From Allobosea sp. Tri-44 (GTDB lineage Bacteria; Pseudomonadota; Alphaproteobacteria; Rhizobiales; Beijerinckiaceae): 64,000 nucleotides of DNA. Positions 17,831-29,000 of the stretch are shown in pieces. Location: NCBI RefSeq assembly GCF_004123845.1, contig NZ_NBDP01000003.1:868001-932000 (forward strand), read 5' to 3'. Position 1 is the first letter of the stretch, and the number at the start of each line of letters is the position of its first letter. The position numbers and the translations under genes are program-made. The notes under the pieces were generated by a model. It did no database searches. It had not been told where the DNA came from and worked only from the letters and a program-made list of their open reading frames with translations.

Positions 17831-19633
17831 TCAGGCAGGCCGGGCGAGATCGACCACGCGCAGCTCGGCGCGCTCGCTGCCGCCCCAGCGATTCAGCGTC
17901 AATGTGCCGGCAAGATGCACGCTTTCGCCCCGCGCTGCCAGCAGCGCCTGGCCGAGCGGCTCGCGCGCAGCGCGGAAAGCGATGCCGCCGATGGTGACGC
18001 CGTCGCCCGAGCGCAGCTTGATGCGCAGATGCCCGCCTGCGCCGACTTCGATCACCTCGGTCAGGCGATGCGCCGGCAGCACGAAGACAGGTTCGGGGCA
18101 GCCGGCGCCGAAAGGTCCGGCCTGATCGATCTCGGCGAGCAGGCGCGGATTCGCCCCGCCCGCACTGATTGCAGCGTCGATCAGCAACGCCTCGGCTTCG
18201 CGCGAGTTGGCGACGCCGCCAGCCAGCCGCTCACTGATGAAGGCAGCAAAAGCGCCCTCCTGTCCCGGCGCCAGCGTGATGCCAGCCGCCATGGTATGGC
18301 CACCGCCCTTGACCGCAAGGCCGGCCTCGACGGCCTGGCGCACGGCTCCGCCGATATCGACGCCGGCGATCGAGCGGCCCGAACCGGTCGCGCCGCCATC
18401 GCCGTTACGCGCCAGTGCGAAGGCCGGCCGGCGGAAGCGCTCCTTCAACCGGCCTGCGATCAGCCCGACAATGCCGGGATGCCACTCGGCCGAGCCGACG
18501 ACCAGAACAGGGTACGAGCCGGCGTCCTCGAAGCGGTGCTCGACCTCGGCGACGGCCTCCTCGACCGCGGCGCGTTCGATCTCCTGGCGCTCCTGATTGA
18601 GCCGGTTGAGCTCGGCGGCGATGGTGCGCGCCTCGACCTCGTCGGGGGTCAGGAGCAGCTGGGCGCCGAGAGCCGCATCGCCGATGCGCCCGCCCGCATT
18701 GATGCGCGGCCCGAGCAGGAAGCCGAGATGCCAGGGCTGCACGGGGCCGTCGAGCCCGGCGATATCGAGCAGCGCCGCGAGGCCGGGCCGCTGGCGCGTC
18801 CGCATCATGGCGATGCCCTGGCGCACGAAGGCACGGTTGAGGCCGATGAGCGGCACGACATCGGCAACCGTCGCCAAGGCAACGAGGTCGAGCGCTGCGA
18901 GCAGGTCTGGCTCCCCACCCCTCGCCTGCCAGGCGCCGCGCCGGCGCAACTCGCGATTCGTCGCCACCAGCGTGAGGAAGACCACGCCGGCGGCGCAGAG
19001 ATGACCCAGGCCCGCGAGATCGTCCTGCCGGTTCGGATTGACCAGCGCCTCGACGCTCGGGATCAGCTCCGGTGCCTGGTGGTGGTCGAGCACGACGATG
19101 TCGAGCCCGAGCCGCGTCGCCTGCTGCAGCGGCTCGTGGCTGGTCGTACCGCAATCGACGGTGACGAGCAGCGTAGCCCCCTCGCCGGCGAGCATGGCAA
19201 TCGCCTCGGCATTGGGGCCATAACCCTCGATCAGGCGGTCGGGGATATGGATACGCGGTTTCGCGCCGGCCTCGGCGAGGAAGCCGGCGAGCAGCGCCGC
19301 CGAGCAGGCGCCGTCGACATCGTAATCGCCGAAGATCGCGACCTTCTCGCCCGAGGTCGCGGCCTGCGCGAGCCGCTGCGCGGCACGGTCCATGTCACGC
19401 AATACGGACGGGTCCGGCAGGAGGTCGCGCAGCTTCGGCTCGAGATAAAGCTGCGCGTCGCTGGCGGTGACACCTCGACCGGCCATGATGCGTGCCAGCG
19501 TGTCGGGTACGCCCTCGACCTGCGCCAGCGCCTCGGCCCGCGCGAGGCCGGCAGTATCGAGCCTGTCGCGCCAGGGGCGTCCGAGGGCGGAGTGCCCGAC
19601 GCCGAGGAACAGGCGATTCTGGCCGGAGATCAT
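17831..19633 (-). CDS. recJ: Single-stranded-DNA-specific exonuclease RecJ
   Basis: This is a 5'-3' ssDNA exonuclease of recombination and mismatch repair, 600 aa. Phosphoesterase motifs of the DHH family are clear: IFGDYDVDGACS (motif I), TVDCGTT (motif II), VVLDHHQ (the DHH motif) and GHLCAAGVVF. The DHHA1 domain carries GRSIAGVDIG and KGGGHTMAAGITL. The C-terminal OB-like region follows. The ATG at 19633 gives a normal length. It is downstream of the MFS gene on the same strand, separated by 46 nt. Confidence 0.96.
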   Translation of the reverse strand: MISGQNRLFLGVGHSALGRPWRDRLDTAGLARAEALAQVEGVPDTLARIMAGRGVTASDAQLYLEPKLRDLLPDPSVLRDMDRAAQRLAQAATSGEKVAIFGDYDVDGACSAALLAGFLAEAGAKPRIHIPDRLIEGYGPNAEAIAMLAGEGATLLVTVDCGTTSHEPLQQATRLGLDIVVLDHHQAPELIPSVEALVNPNRQDDLAGLGHLCAAGVVFLTLVATNRELRRRGAWQARGGEPDLLAALDLVALATVADVVPLIGLNRAFVRQGIAMMRTRQRPGLAALLDIAGLDGPVQPWHLGFLLGPRINAGGRIGDAALGAQLLLTPDEVEARTIAAELNRLNQERQEIERAAVEEAVAEVEHRFEDAGSYPVLVVGSAEWHPGIVGLIAGRLKERFRRPAFALARNGDGGATGSGRSIAGVDIGGAVRQAVEAGLAVKGGGHTMAAGITLAPGQEGAFAAFISERLAGGVANSREAEALLIDAAISAGGANPRLLAEIDQAGPFGAGCPEPVFVLPAHRLTEVIEVGAGGHLRIKLRSGDGVTIGGIAFRAAREPLGQALLAARGESVHLAGTLTLNRWGGSERAELRVVDLARPA

Positions 19634-19679
19634 GCGTCACCGCTGGCGCAGTGGCGCGGCTTCGTCAATCGGCGTCGCA

Positions 19680-21119
19680 TCACTCGAGCGGCTTTTGATC
19701 CTCGATCGCCTGCGCGGTGACCTTGCGGGCGCTCACTGGCGCATGACCGGAGACCTCGGCGCCGGCATCGGGCTTCAACTGCATCATCCAGAAGACCGAC
19801 GAGGCGGAAATCAGACCGACCAGAACGAAAGCCGGCCAGAAATCGCCGGCACCGAGCGCCTTGCCGCCATTGAAGAGGTTCGCGGCCTCGAGCGCGAAGG
19901 CGCCGATGGTGACGCCGAGGCTGAGCGACAATTGCTGTGAGACGCTGGAGAGGCTGGTCGCGCTCGACATGTCGCGATTCGAGACGTCGGCATAGCTCAG
20001 CGCATTGATGCCGGTGAATTGCAGCGAGCGGAAGCAGCCGCCGACGAGCAGGACGCCGAGCATCAGCCAATGCGGCGTCGTCGGTGTGAACAGGCCCGAG
20101 GCTGCGAGAAAAGCCGAGCCGATCAACGCATTGAAGGTCAGCACGCCCCTGAAGCCGAAGCGGGCGAGAATGGTCTTGGCCAGCGTCTTCATGATCAAGG
20201 CGCCGGCGGCCGATGCGAAGGTGATTAATCCGGATTGCAGCGCATCGAGGCCGAAACCGAGCTGCAGCATCAGCGGCAGGAGGAAGGGTATGGCGCCGAT
20301 GCCGACACGAAAGACCGAGCCGCCGATGACGCCGATCCTGTAGGTGGGAATCCGCAGCAGCGCGAGGTTGAGCACCGGATATGCCAGCCGGCGCGCGTGA
20401 AACCAGTAGAGGATCAGCGCCACGATGCCGAAGGCGACGCAAGCGTAGGAAACCGCGATGGGCACAAGATGGCGACCGCCGGTGGCGAGGCCGAGCATTA
20501 GCGCGGCAAAGCCGGTCGACGAGAGCAGGAAGCCGGTGATGTCGAGCGGCGCGACGTCTTCCTCGCGGATGTCCTCGAAGAACATCGTCGCCAACGCGAT
20601 GCCGAGCAGGCCGATCGGGAGGTTGATGAAGAAGATCCAGCGCCAGTCGAAATAGGTGGTAATGAAGCCGCCGACCACCGGCCCGACGACCGGCCCGACC
20701 AGCGCCGGCACCGTCAGATAGGCGAGCGCGCTGACGATCTGCGATTTCTCGACGCTGCGCAGGATGACGAGCCGCCCGACCGGTACCATCATCGCCCCGC
20801 CCATGCCCTGGATGAAGCGCGCGCCGACGAAGGCGCCGAGCGAATTCGAGAACGCGCAGAGCACCGAGCCGAGCATGAAGATGCAGAGCGCGGTACGGAA
20901 GATGGTGCGGGCGCCGAACTTGTCGGCCATCCAGCCCGAGATCGGGATGAAGACGGCGAGGCTGACGAGATAGGAGGTCAGCGCCAGCTTGAGTGCGATC
21001 GGATCCTCGCCGAGCGATTGGGCGATCACCGGCAGCGACGTCGCAATCACCGTCGAGTCGGTGTTCTCCATGAACAGCGCGCAGGCGACGATGAGAGGCA
21101 GGAGCTTGGCGCGCTGCAA
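19680..21119 (-). CDS. MFS exporter, DHA2 (EmrB/MdtD-like) family
   Basis: This is a 479-aa drug:H+ antiporter-type transporter with 14 hydrophobic segments. DHA2 motifs are visible: MENTDSTVIATSLPVIA in TM1, GWMADKFGARTIFRTAL (motif A), ARFIQGMGGAMMVPVGRLV (motif B) and GPVVGPVVGGFI (motif C, antiporter). The only in-frame start before a stop codon is a TTG at 21119, 14 codons past that stop. No Shine-Dalgarno is obvious. The substrate is unknown, and no regulator gene is adjacent. Confidence 0.88.
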   Translation of the reverse strand: MQRAKLLPLIVACALFMENTDSTVIATSLPVIAQSLGEDPIALKLALTSYLVSLAVFIPISGWMADKFGARTIFRTALCIFMLGSVLCAFSNSLGAFVGARFIQGMGGAMMVPVGRLVILRSVEKSQIVSALAYLTVPALVGPVVGPVVGGFITTYFDWRWIFFINLPIGLLGIALATMFFEDIREEDVAPLDITGFLLSSTGFAALMLGLATGGRHLVPIAVSYACVAFGIVALILYWFHARRLAYPVLNLALLRIPTYRIGVIGGSVFRVGIGAIPFLLPLMLQLGFGLDALQSGLITFASAAGALIMKTLAKTILARFGFRGVLTFNALIGSAFLAASGLFTPTTPHWLMLGVLLVGGCFRSLQFTGINALSYADVSNRDMSSATSLSSVSQQLSLSLGVTIGAFALEAANLFNGGKALGAGDFWPAFVLVGLISASSVFWMMQLKPDAGAEVSGHAPVSARKVTAQAIEDQKPLE

Positions 21120-21396
21120 GGATTCGGACTTTCGGATTAGGCCGCTTGCTGCCCTTTACTGCGGGTGTATCCGGCTGGCGAGAGCGGATCGGCGCGTAGT
21201 GAAGAGGGTTGCGCCTGATGCATGGCGAAGGACGCCGTCGCGCCGCCCAAACCCGCACTGCCTTATCATTAGACGCGCTAGCGACCCAGCCATGCGTCTG
21301 CTGTGGGTCATTTTGGCCAAACCATTCCTATCTGATGGTTGAAGGGGCGGTGATCTGTACGTGCCGTTGCGGTTCGCCGCCGGCAGGAGGTGTCCC

Positions 21397-21732
21397 ATGA
21401 TCGGTCAAGCACAGACTTTACGGGAAGCGCGTCATCTTCGTTGGGCGACATTGAGCGCGTCGACGCTCGGTGCAGGCTGGGTGGTTGCAGCCTTGCTTGC
21501 AACGCCGGCAGCCGCACTCGACACGAGCTGGAAAAGCGCGTGTACGTTTCCGATGGCACCGCAGGGATATATCGAGATGATGCGCGAGCGTGTCTGCCTC
21601 GATCAGAACTATTGTCAAAAGATGGCCGATGCGCAGGGTAGTCCCTACACCGGCAATGGCTGCTTCATGGTGGCGCCATCAGTGGCGGCCGAGCAGCGTC
21701 AACAGCCGCGGTCAGGTTACGCCAAGCGTTGA
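21397..21732 (+). CDS. Small Cys-rich exported protein, tandem paralogue 1
   Basis: This is a 111-aa protein of no family I recognise. AGGAGGT 5 nt before the ATG at 21397 fixes the start. A hydrophobic export signal covers about residues 20-42, ending in ATPAAA. The mature part has four cysteines with spacing C-x17-C-x5-C-x15-C, a TSW motif before the first and MADAQGS before the last. The same scaffold recurs in the next gene (22016-22351). Two disulfides in the periplasm are likely but inferred. Confidence 0.75.
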   Translation: MIGQAQTLREARHLRWATLSASTLGAGWVVAALLATPAAALDTSWKSACTFPMAPQGYIEMMRERVCLDQNYCQKMADAQGSPYTGNGCFMVAPSVAAEQRQQPRSGYAKR

Positions 21733-21740
21733 GGACGCTG

Positions 21741-21764
21741 CGCAAGACCAGGGCGAGTCTTGCG
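21741..21764 (+). terminator. Hairpin after first Cys-rich gene
   Basis: CGCAAGAC (21741-21748) and GTCTTGCG (21757-21764) form a perfect 8-bp stem with an 8-nt loop, 8 nt after the stop codon. No T-tract follows, so intrinsic termination is uncertain. It may be an mRNA-stabilising stem. Confidence 0.4.
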
Positions 21765-22015
21765 TGTGCTCCATCACTTTGCGTGGTCAGCCCAACTGGT
21801 AGGATAGCTTACCTCTCCGCAATCCCTGCGACAGAATCCAGCACCGGATAAGGTTTAGAGCCGGCAAAGATTCCTGCGATGAGATCCAACACGAAGAAGT
21901 GAGGCATGATCACTCATGCGTTGATCGCATATCGCTTGCCGAAAACGATGACTATGTGCGCGGTTGACGGGGCAAATTTTCAGCTAACCGCGGTGGATGC
22001 CGCGAGAGGTTCTTC

Positions 22016-22351
22016 ATGATCTATGGAAGTAAAATTGCTCGCCACACCACCCTGCGAGTACCTTTTGCCGCTGCGGCAATCGCCGTCGGTGTCGTCACGC
22101 TCGGATTCGGCAGCAGCCCCGCCGCAGCCCAGTCGACCAGCTGGGAGGAAGGCTGTGCGGTGCGGAACGTCACGCCGGGGCCGGGCGACATTCTGCGGAA
22201 CTATAACTGCACCCGTCAGAAGGACTGCCAGCAGATGGCCAATGCCCAGGGCAGCATGATGATGGGCATGGGCTGCTTCGGCGTCGAACCGAAGGGCTTG
22301 GCTCCAGTCGCGCAGCAGGCCGGCAAGACCCGGCGTTCGCAGCACCAGTAA
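22016..22351 (+). CDS. Small Cys-rich exported protein, tandem paralogue 2
   Basis: This is a 111-aa paralogue of the preceding small gene, the same length and strand, 283 bp downstream. It has a signal peptide (about 10-39, ending PAAAQ), then TSWEEGC and exactly the same cysteine spacing C-x17-C-x5-C-x15-C, with MANAQGS and GCFGVEP matching MADAQGS and GCFMVAP in the first copy. The second copy has a Met/Gly-rich insert (SMMMGMG) between the last two cysteines, which could bind metal, but that is speculation. GAGAGG upstream is the ribosome site. No function is known to me. Confidence 0.75.
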   Translation: MIYGSKIARHTTLRVPFAAAAIAVGVVTLGFGSSPAAAQSTSWEEGCAVRNVTPGPGDILRNYNCTRQKDCQQMANAQGSMMMGMGCFGVEPKGLAPVAQQAGKTRRSQHQ

Positions 22352-22373
22352 GCCAGAATCGTCCGTGCATCCG

Positions 22374-22416
22374 GCGGTCGCGGTCCCGTGCCGCGGCCGC
22401 CTCGGCAGTTTTTGTT
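22374..22416 (+). terminator. Probable intrinsic terminator after second Cys-rich gene
   Basis: GCGGTCGCGG (22374-22383) pairs with CCGCGGCCGC (22391-22400), giving 10 bp with one G-T wobble and a 7-nt loop. TTTTTGTT begins 9 nt later at 22409. The stem is strong but the gap before the T-run is longer than usual. It separates the small genes from guaB. Confidence 0.5.
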
Positions 22417-22449
22417 GCACTGCCCCTAGCGGGCGCGCCACACGCGTGA

Positions 22450-24024
<1,575 letters not shown>

Positions 24025-24025
24025 C

Positions 24026-24055
24026 GCTGGATCGCCATAAGGCGATCCAGCTTTT
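24026..24055 (+). terminator. Intrinsic terminator of guaB
   Basis: GCTGGATCGCC (24026-24036), loop ATAA, GGCGATCCAGC (24041-24051) is a perfect 11-bp stem followed directly by TTTT. It starts 2 nt after the guaB stop. Confidence 0.9.
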
Positions 24056-24060
24056 CATCG

Positions 24061-24107
24061 AGCATCGGATCAGCCCGAAAACCGGGACCGCTTTTCGGTC
24101 CGATGCT
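24061..24107. repeat. Palindromic intergenic element, copy D
   Basis: Outer arms AGCATCGGA (24061-24069) and TCCGATGCT (24099-24107) enclose an inner stem CCGAAAA-c-CGG (24075-24085) with CCG-c-TTTTCGG (24088-24098). The layout matches hairpin 2 of copies A and B: an outer arm with CAT, then an inner stem ending in an AAAA/TTTT run. It has no partner first hairpin unless the guaB terminator serves that role. Confidence 0.65.
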
Positions 24108-24123
24108 TCAGGACGAGGCCGAC

Positions 24124-24534
24124 ATGACGCTCAAGCTGATCTATCCGGCGCTGGCCCAGATCCTCTGGACCTTCGTCGTCCTCGTCATCATGTTCCTGCG
24201 CCGCCAGAAGGCCTTCGCCAACCGAGAAGTCAGGCTGGCGGATATTGCGGTCTCGACCGAACGCTATCCGGAGCCGGCACGGCTCGCAGCGGCCAATTTC
24301 AGTAATCAGTTCGAGACCCCGCTCCTGTTCTTCGCTCTCATCCTGATCGCGATGCATGTCGGCGCGACCGGCTATGTCATGGCGGCGCTGGCCTGGGCTT
24401 ATGTCGCGACGCGTGTCGTCCATACATTGATCCACACTGGAACTAATCAGCTGCAACAGCGGGCGATCGTCTTTGCGGTCGGCGCCGCATGCTTGTTCTT
24501 CATGTGGCTCGGCATCGTGATTGCCGTCGTCTGA
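24124..24534 (+). CDS. MAPEG family membrane protein
   Basis: This is a 136-aa integral membrane protein of the MAPEG family (membrane-associated proteins in eicosanoid and glutathione metabolism). It has four hydrophobic segments. The conserved region AAANFSNQFETPLLFFALIL, with the family's N-x-x-E pattern, and YVATRVVHTLIH are visible. The ATG at 24124 is chosen with ACGAGG upstream. A nearer ATG at 24103 lies inside the palindromic repeat. A role in glutathione-linked detoxification is likely by family but unproven in bacteria. Confidence 0.85.
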   Translation: MTLKLIYPALAQILWTFVVLVIMFLRRQKAFANREVRLADIAVSTERYPEPARLAAANFSNQFETPLLFFALILIAMHVGATGYVMAALAWAYVATRVVHTLIHTGTNQLQQRAIVFAVGAACLFFMWLGIVIAVV

Positions 24535-24749
24535 ACGCCTTTTCTTTGCGCACGCAAGACGTGCAGCTGCGAGTTCTCGCCGCCGATTTGTCCGCTCTGT
24601 CACATCCTCGCTACAGCGACCGATAAACCGTAATCGACACTTGCGTCCAAACTGCGCCCTCTTCATGCTAAATACTTGCGGTGAGGATGGTTTGGGGAGC
24701 GGCCGTCCGGCAGGGTCGGCGTGGTGCTCCCCGTGGCGCAAGGCTTTCT

Positions 24750-26015
24750 ATGGCGGTGCTGACTTTCGGGCGTGTGGCTCTGTTCTCGGCCGCGGGCGTT
24801 CTCGCCGCGGGCGCGTTTCTTCATGTGACCGGGCGCCCTGTGCCATGGCCGCTCGACCAGATTCCTTACGGCAAGGTGATCCCGGCGCCGGCAAACCCTG
24901 GGGTAACCGCTTCTGCACCAGCGGCTGGCGGTAATCGTCCGGGCCAGGCCAACCGGCCGCCGGTGACTATCGTCACCGCCAAGGTGGAGCGCCGCCCGAT
25001 GCCGGTCCGGATCGATGCGATCGGCACGGTGCAGGCGATCTCCACCGTCAATATCCGCTCGCGCGTCGACAGCCAGATCATGGCGGTCGAGTTCCGCGAC
25101 GGCGCCATGGTGAACAAGGGCGACGTATTGTTCCGGCTGGACTCGCGCCAGCTCGAGGCGCAGCTGCGCCAGGCCGAGGCCAATGTCGCACGCGACAAGG
25201 CCTCGCTCATCGCGGCCGAGTCCGATCTGCGGCGGGCCGAGGAGCTTTCGCGGCGTGAGATCGCGACCGACCAGCGCCTCGACACCGCCCGCACCGCAGT
25301 GAGCACGCTGCGCGCCGCGATCCGGGGCGGTGAAGCGGCTGTCGATAGCCTGCGCGTCCAGCTCAGCTATTACACGATCAGCGCTCCGGTCTCGGGACGG
25401 GTCGGCGTCGCCGCGCTGAAGGAGGGCAATATCGCCAAGAGCGGCGACAGCTCGGCAATGCTGGCGACGATCAACCAGATCGATCCGATCTATGTCAGCT
25501 TTGCCGTGGCGCAGCGCTATCTGCCGGAAATCCGCGAGGCGATGCAGGCGAAGACGGCCACCGTCCAGGCGACCCAGCAAGGTGCCGGCAAGAGCGTCGA
25601 AGGCACGATCGCGGTGGTCGACAATTCCGTCGACGCAACGACAGGCACGATCCAGCTTCGGGCCAGCTTCGACAATCCCGCAGAGACGCTCTGGCCCGGC
25701 GCACTCTGCCAGGTCCGGCTGACGCTGCGGACGGAGCCCGACGCTGTCACCGTTCCACGCGAGGCGGTCCAGACCGGGCAGAACGGCTCCTATGTCTTCG
25801 TGATCGACAACGGCGCCGCTCGGGCCCGGCCGATCGTGGTCTCCCGCAATATCGAGGATCGCGTCGTCATTGCGTCGGGCCTCAACGGCGACGAGACCGT
25901 GGTGATCGACGGGCAGCTGCTTTTGACCGATGGTGCGCGCACGATCGAGCGCGGCCGCGGCGGCCAGAGCCCGCCGGCGCCCAACCTGACCTCCCAGCGG
26001 GGGAGCGCCGGCTGA
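24750..26015 (+). CDS. RND efflux periplasmic adaptor (MdtA-like)
   Basis: This is the membrane fusion protein of a tripartite RND exporter, 421 aa. An N-terminal hydrophobic anchor (about 8-25) is followed by a Pro/Ala linker. The split lipoyl domain is visible as RIDAIGTVQAISTVNIRSRV and TISAPVSGRVGVAALKEGNIA, enclosing an alpha-helical hairpin (about 125-215). Beta-barrel and membrane-proximal domains follow (VTVPREAVQTGQNGSYVFV). The ATG at 24750 has AAGG upstream. Its stop overlaps the permease start by one base (TGATG), so the two are coupled. No outer-membrane channel gene is adjacent. Confidence 0.92.
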   Translation: MAVLTFGRVALFSAAGVLAAGAFLHVTGRPVPWPLDQIPYGKVIPAPANPGVTASAPAAGGNRPGQANRPPVTIVTAKVERRPMPVRIDAIGTVQAISTVNIRSRVDSQIMAVEFRDGAMVNKGDVLFRLDSRQLEAQLRQAEANVARDKASLIAAESDLRRAEELSRREIATDQRLDTARTAVSTLRAAIRGGEAAVDSLRVQLSYYTISAPVSGRVGVAALKEGNIAKSGDSSAMLATINQIDPIYVSFAVAQRYLPEIREAMQAKTATVQATQQGAGKSVEGTIAVVDNSVDATTGTIQLRASFDNPAETLWPGALCQVRLTLRTEPDAVTVPREAVQTGQNGSYVFVIDNGAARARPIVVSRNIEDRVVIASGLNGDETVVIDGQLLLTDGARTIERGRGGQSPPAPNLTSQRGSAG

Positions 26016-29000
26016 TGAACCTGCCCGAGGCCTGCATCCGTCGCCCGGTCATGACGACCCTCCTGATGGCGACGTTCCTGATCTTCGGGCTGTTCGCCTT
26101 CAAGCAGTTGCCGGTCGCGGCCCTGCCCCGCGTCGATTTCCCGACCATCAACGTCAGCGCCCGCCTGCCGGGCGCGAGCCCTGAGACGATGGCCTCCTCG
26201 ATCGCCGCGCCGCTCGAGCGGGAATTCGCCTCGATCTCAGGCATCACCTCGATGTCGTCGGTCTCGCAGCAGGGTTCGACCTCGATCACGCTGCAGTTCG
26301 ACCTCAACCGAAATATCGACGGCGCAGCACTCGATGTGCAGGCCGCACTCAGCGCCACGGCGCGGCGCCTGCCGCCCGAACTCCCGACCCCACCAAGCTT
26401 CAGGAAGGTCAATCCGGCCGACCAGCCGGTGCTGTTCATGGTGCTGACCTCGGCGACCAAGCCGCTCTACGAGGTCCATGAGTTCGGCGAGAACATCCTG
26501 CAGCAGCAGATTTCGCAATTGCCCGGCGTCGCCCAGGTCAACATCTTCGGTGCGCAGAAATATGCGGTCAGGGTGCGGGTGAACCCCGATGCTGTCTCCG
26601 CCCGCGGCCTTGCCCTCAGCGATGTCCGCAGCGCCATTGCCGCCGCGAACTCGAATTCCCCGGTCGGAACGCTGAACGGCACCAACCAGCGCATGGTGCT
26701 GGGCGCGACAGGCCAGATGGAACGCGCCGGCGAATACGGCAACCTGATCATCTCGCAGAAGAACGGCGTGCCGATCCGCCTCAGCGACGTGGCGCAGATT
26801 TTCGACTCGGTCGAGAACGATCAGACCGGCAGCTGGTACAATGGTCAGCGCTCGATCATGCTGGCGGTTTATCGCCAGTCGGACGCCAATACGGTCCAGG
26901 TCGTCGACAGCATCAAGAGCAGGCTCGACGCCTATCGCGCGCAATTGCCGGCGGCGATCGACCTGGTCGTGCTCAACGACCGTTCGATTCCGATCCGCGA
27001 GGCGGTCGAGGACGTCGAGGTCTCGCTGATGATCGCGATCGCCCTCGTCGTCATGGTGATCTTCCTCTTCCTGAAGAGCTTCGCCGCGACGGTGATCCCG
27101 ACGCTGGCGCTGCCGATCTCGCTGGTCGGCACCTTCGCGATCATGCATGCGCTGGGCTATTCGCTCGACAACATCTCGCTGCTGGCGCTGACGCTTGCCG
27201 TCGGCTTCGTCGTCGACGATGCCATCGTCATGCTGGAGAACATCATCCGGCATATCGAGATGGGCAAGAAACCGTTCCAGGCTGCGCTCGACGGCTCGCG
27301 CGAGATCGGCTTCACCATCCTGTCGATCACCATCTCGCTGGTCGCGGTCTTCATCCCCGTCTTCTTCATGGGCGGCGTGGTCGGCAAGGTCTTCGCCGAA
27401 TTCGCCGGCACGATCGCGGCGGCGATCATCGTCTCCGGCTTCGTCTCGCTGACGCTGACGCCGATGCTCTGCGCCCGCTTCCTCAAGGCGCATGACCATC
27501 GCAAGAAGCCGAACATCGTCGAACGCGTGTTCGAAGCCGGCTTCCAGGGCATGCTCGGCGCATATCGCTGGACGCTCGACCTCGTGCTGAGGGCGCGCTT
27601 CCTGATGCTGCTGGTCACGCTGGGCACGGTCTACGTCTCGGTCCAGCTCTATATCGACGTGCCCAAGGGCTTCTTCCCGACCGAGGACACCGGCCTCCTG
27701 CGCGGCGCGACCGAGGGGCCGCCGGACACGTCCTTCGAGGCGATGGCGGCGCGCCAGATGCGCGTCGCCGAGATCGTCAAGGCCGATCCGGCGATCGACT
27801 ACCTGACCTCGAACATCGGTGGGTTCAACGCCACCAATAACGGCTTCATGTTCATCGCGCTGAAGCCGAAGGATCAGCGCGACAAGGCCGATGTGGTGAT
27901 CGCGCGCCTGCGCCGCGCTGTCTCCGAAGTGCCCGGTATCACAGCTGTCTTCCAGCAGGTCCAGAACATCAACCTGAACGCCGGCCGCTCCTCGCGGGCG
28001 CAGTACCTCTATTCGCTGCAGGGGCCCGACCTTGGCGCCCTCTTCAACTACGCACCGCTGATGCAGCAGCGGCTGGCGCAGCTGCCGCAGCTGCGCGACG
28101 CGAATATCGACCTGCAGCTGCGCAATCCCCAGCTCTCGATCGATATCGACCGCGAGCGCGCCGCCAGCCTCGGCATCTCCAGCGACCAGATCCGCCAGGC
28201 GCTCGGCAACGCCTTCGGCTCGCGCCAGATCGCGACGATCTTCACGCCGGCGACCGACTACCAGGTCATCATGGAGGCCGATCGCGCCTACCAGCAGGAC
28301 CCGGCGGTGCTGTCGCGCCTGCTGCTCAAGGCCGCCAACGGCCAGAACGTGCCGCTGGAGACGGTGGCGACGATCAAGCCGAGTGTCGGGCCGCTCGCCG
28401 TCAACCGCATCTCGCAGCAGCCGGCGGTGACGATCTCGTTCAACACGGCGCCGGGCGTCTCGCTCGGCGACGCCGTCAACGCGATCCGCGCGGCCGAACG
28501 CGAGATCAACCTTCCGGCCTCGATCGTCACCAGCTTCGCCGGCTCGGCCCAGCTCTTCCAGGATGCGCTGAAAGGCCAGGGCCTGCTGATCTTCGCCGCG
28601 ATCCTGGTGATCTACATCATCCTCGGGATTCTCTACGAGAGCTTCATCCACCCGATCACGATCCTGTCCGGCCTGCCCTCGGCCGGCCTCGGCGCCCTGC
28701 TCGCGCTGCAGTACTTCCACATGGACCTGTCCGTGATCGCGATCATCGGCATCCTGATGCTGGTCGGCATCGTCAAGAAGAACGCGATCATGATGGTCGA
28801 CTTCGCGATCGAGCGCCGCAAGATGGGCGACGACGCGCTGACCGCGATCCGCGATGCAGCGCTCGTCCGCTTCCGGCCGATCATGATGACGAGCTTCGCC
28901 GCGATCTTCGGCGTGCTGCCGATCGCGCTCGGCGCCGGCGCCGGTGCGGAGCTGCGCCAGCCGCTCGGCATCGCCGTGGTCGGTGGCCTCATAGTGTCGC

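Noticed and set aside
17780..19720. 646-aa + strand open frame opposite recJ
   Set aside because: RecJ motifs are complete on the - strand and the + frame has shadow composition.
24103..24123. Earlier ATG for the MAPEG gene
   Set aside because: It lies inside the right arm of palindromic element D and has no ribosome site. ATG 24124 has one.
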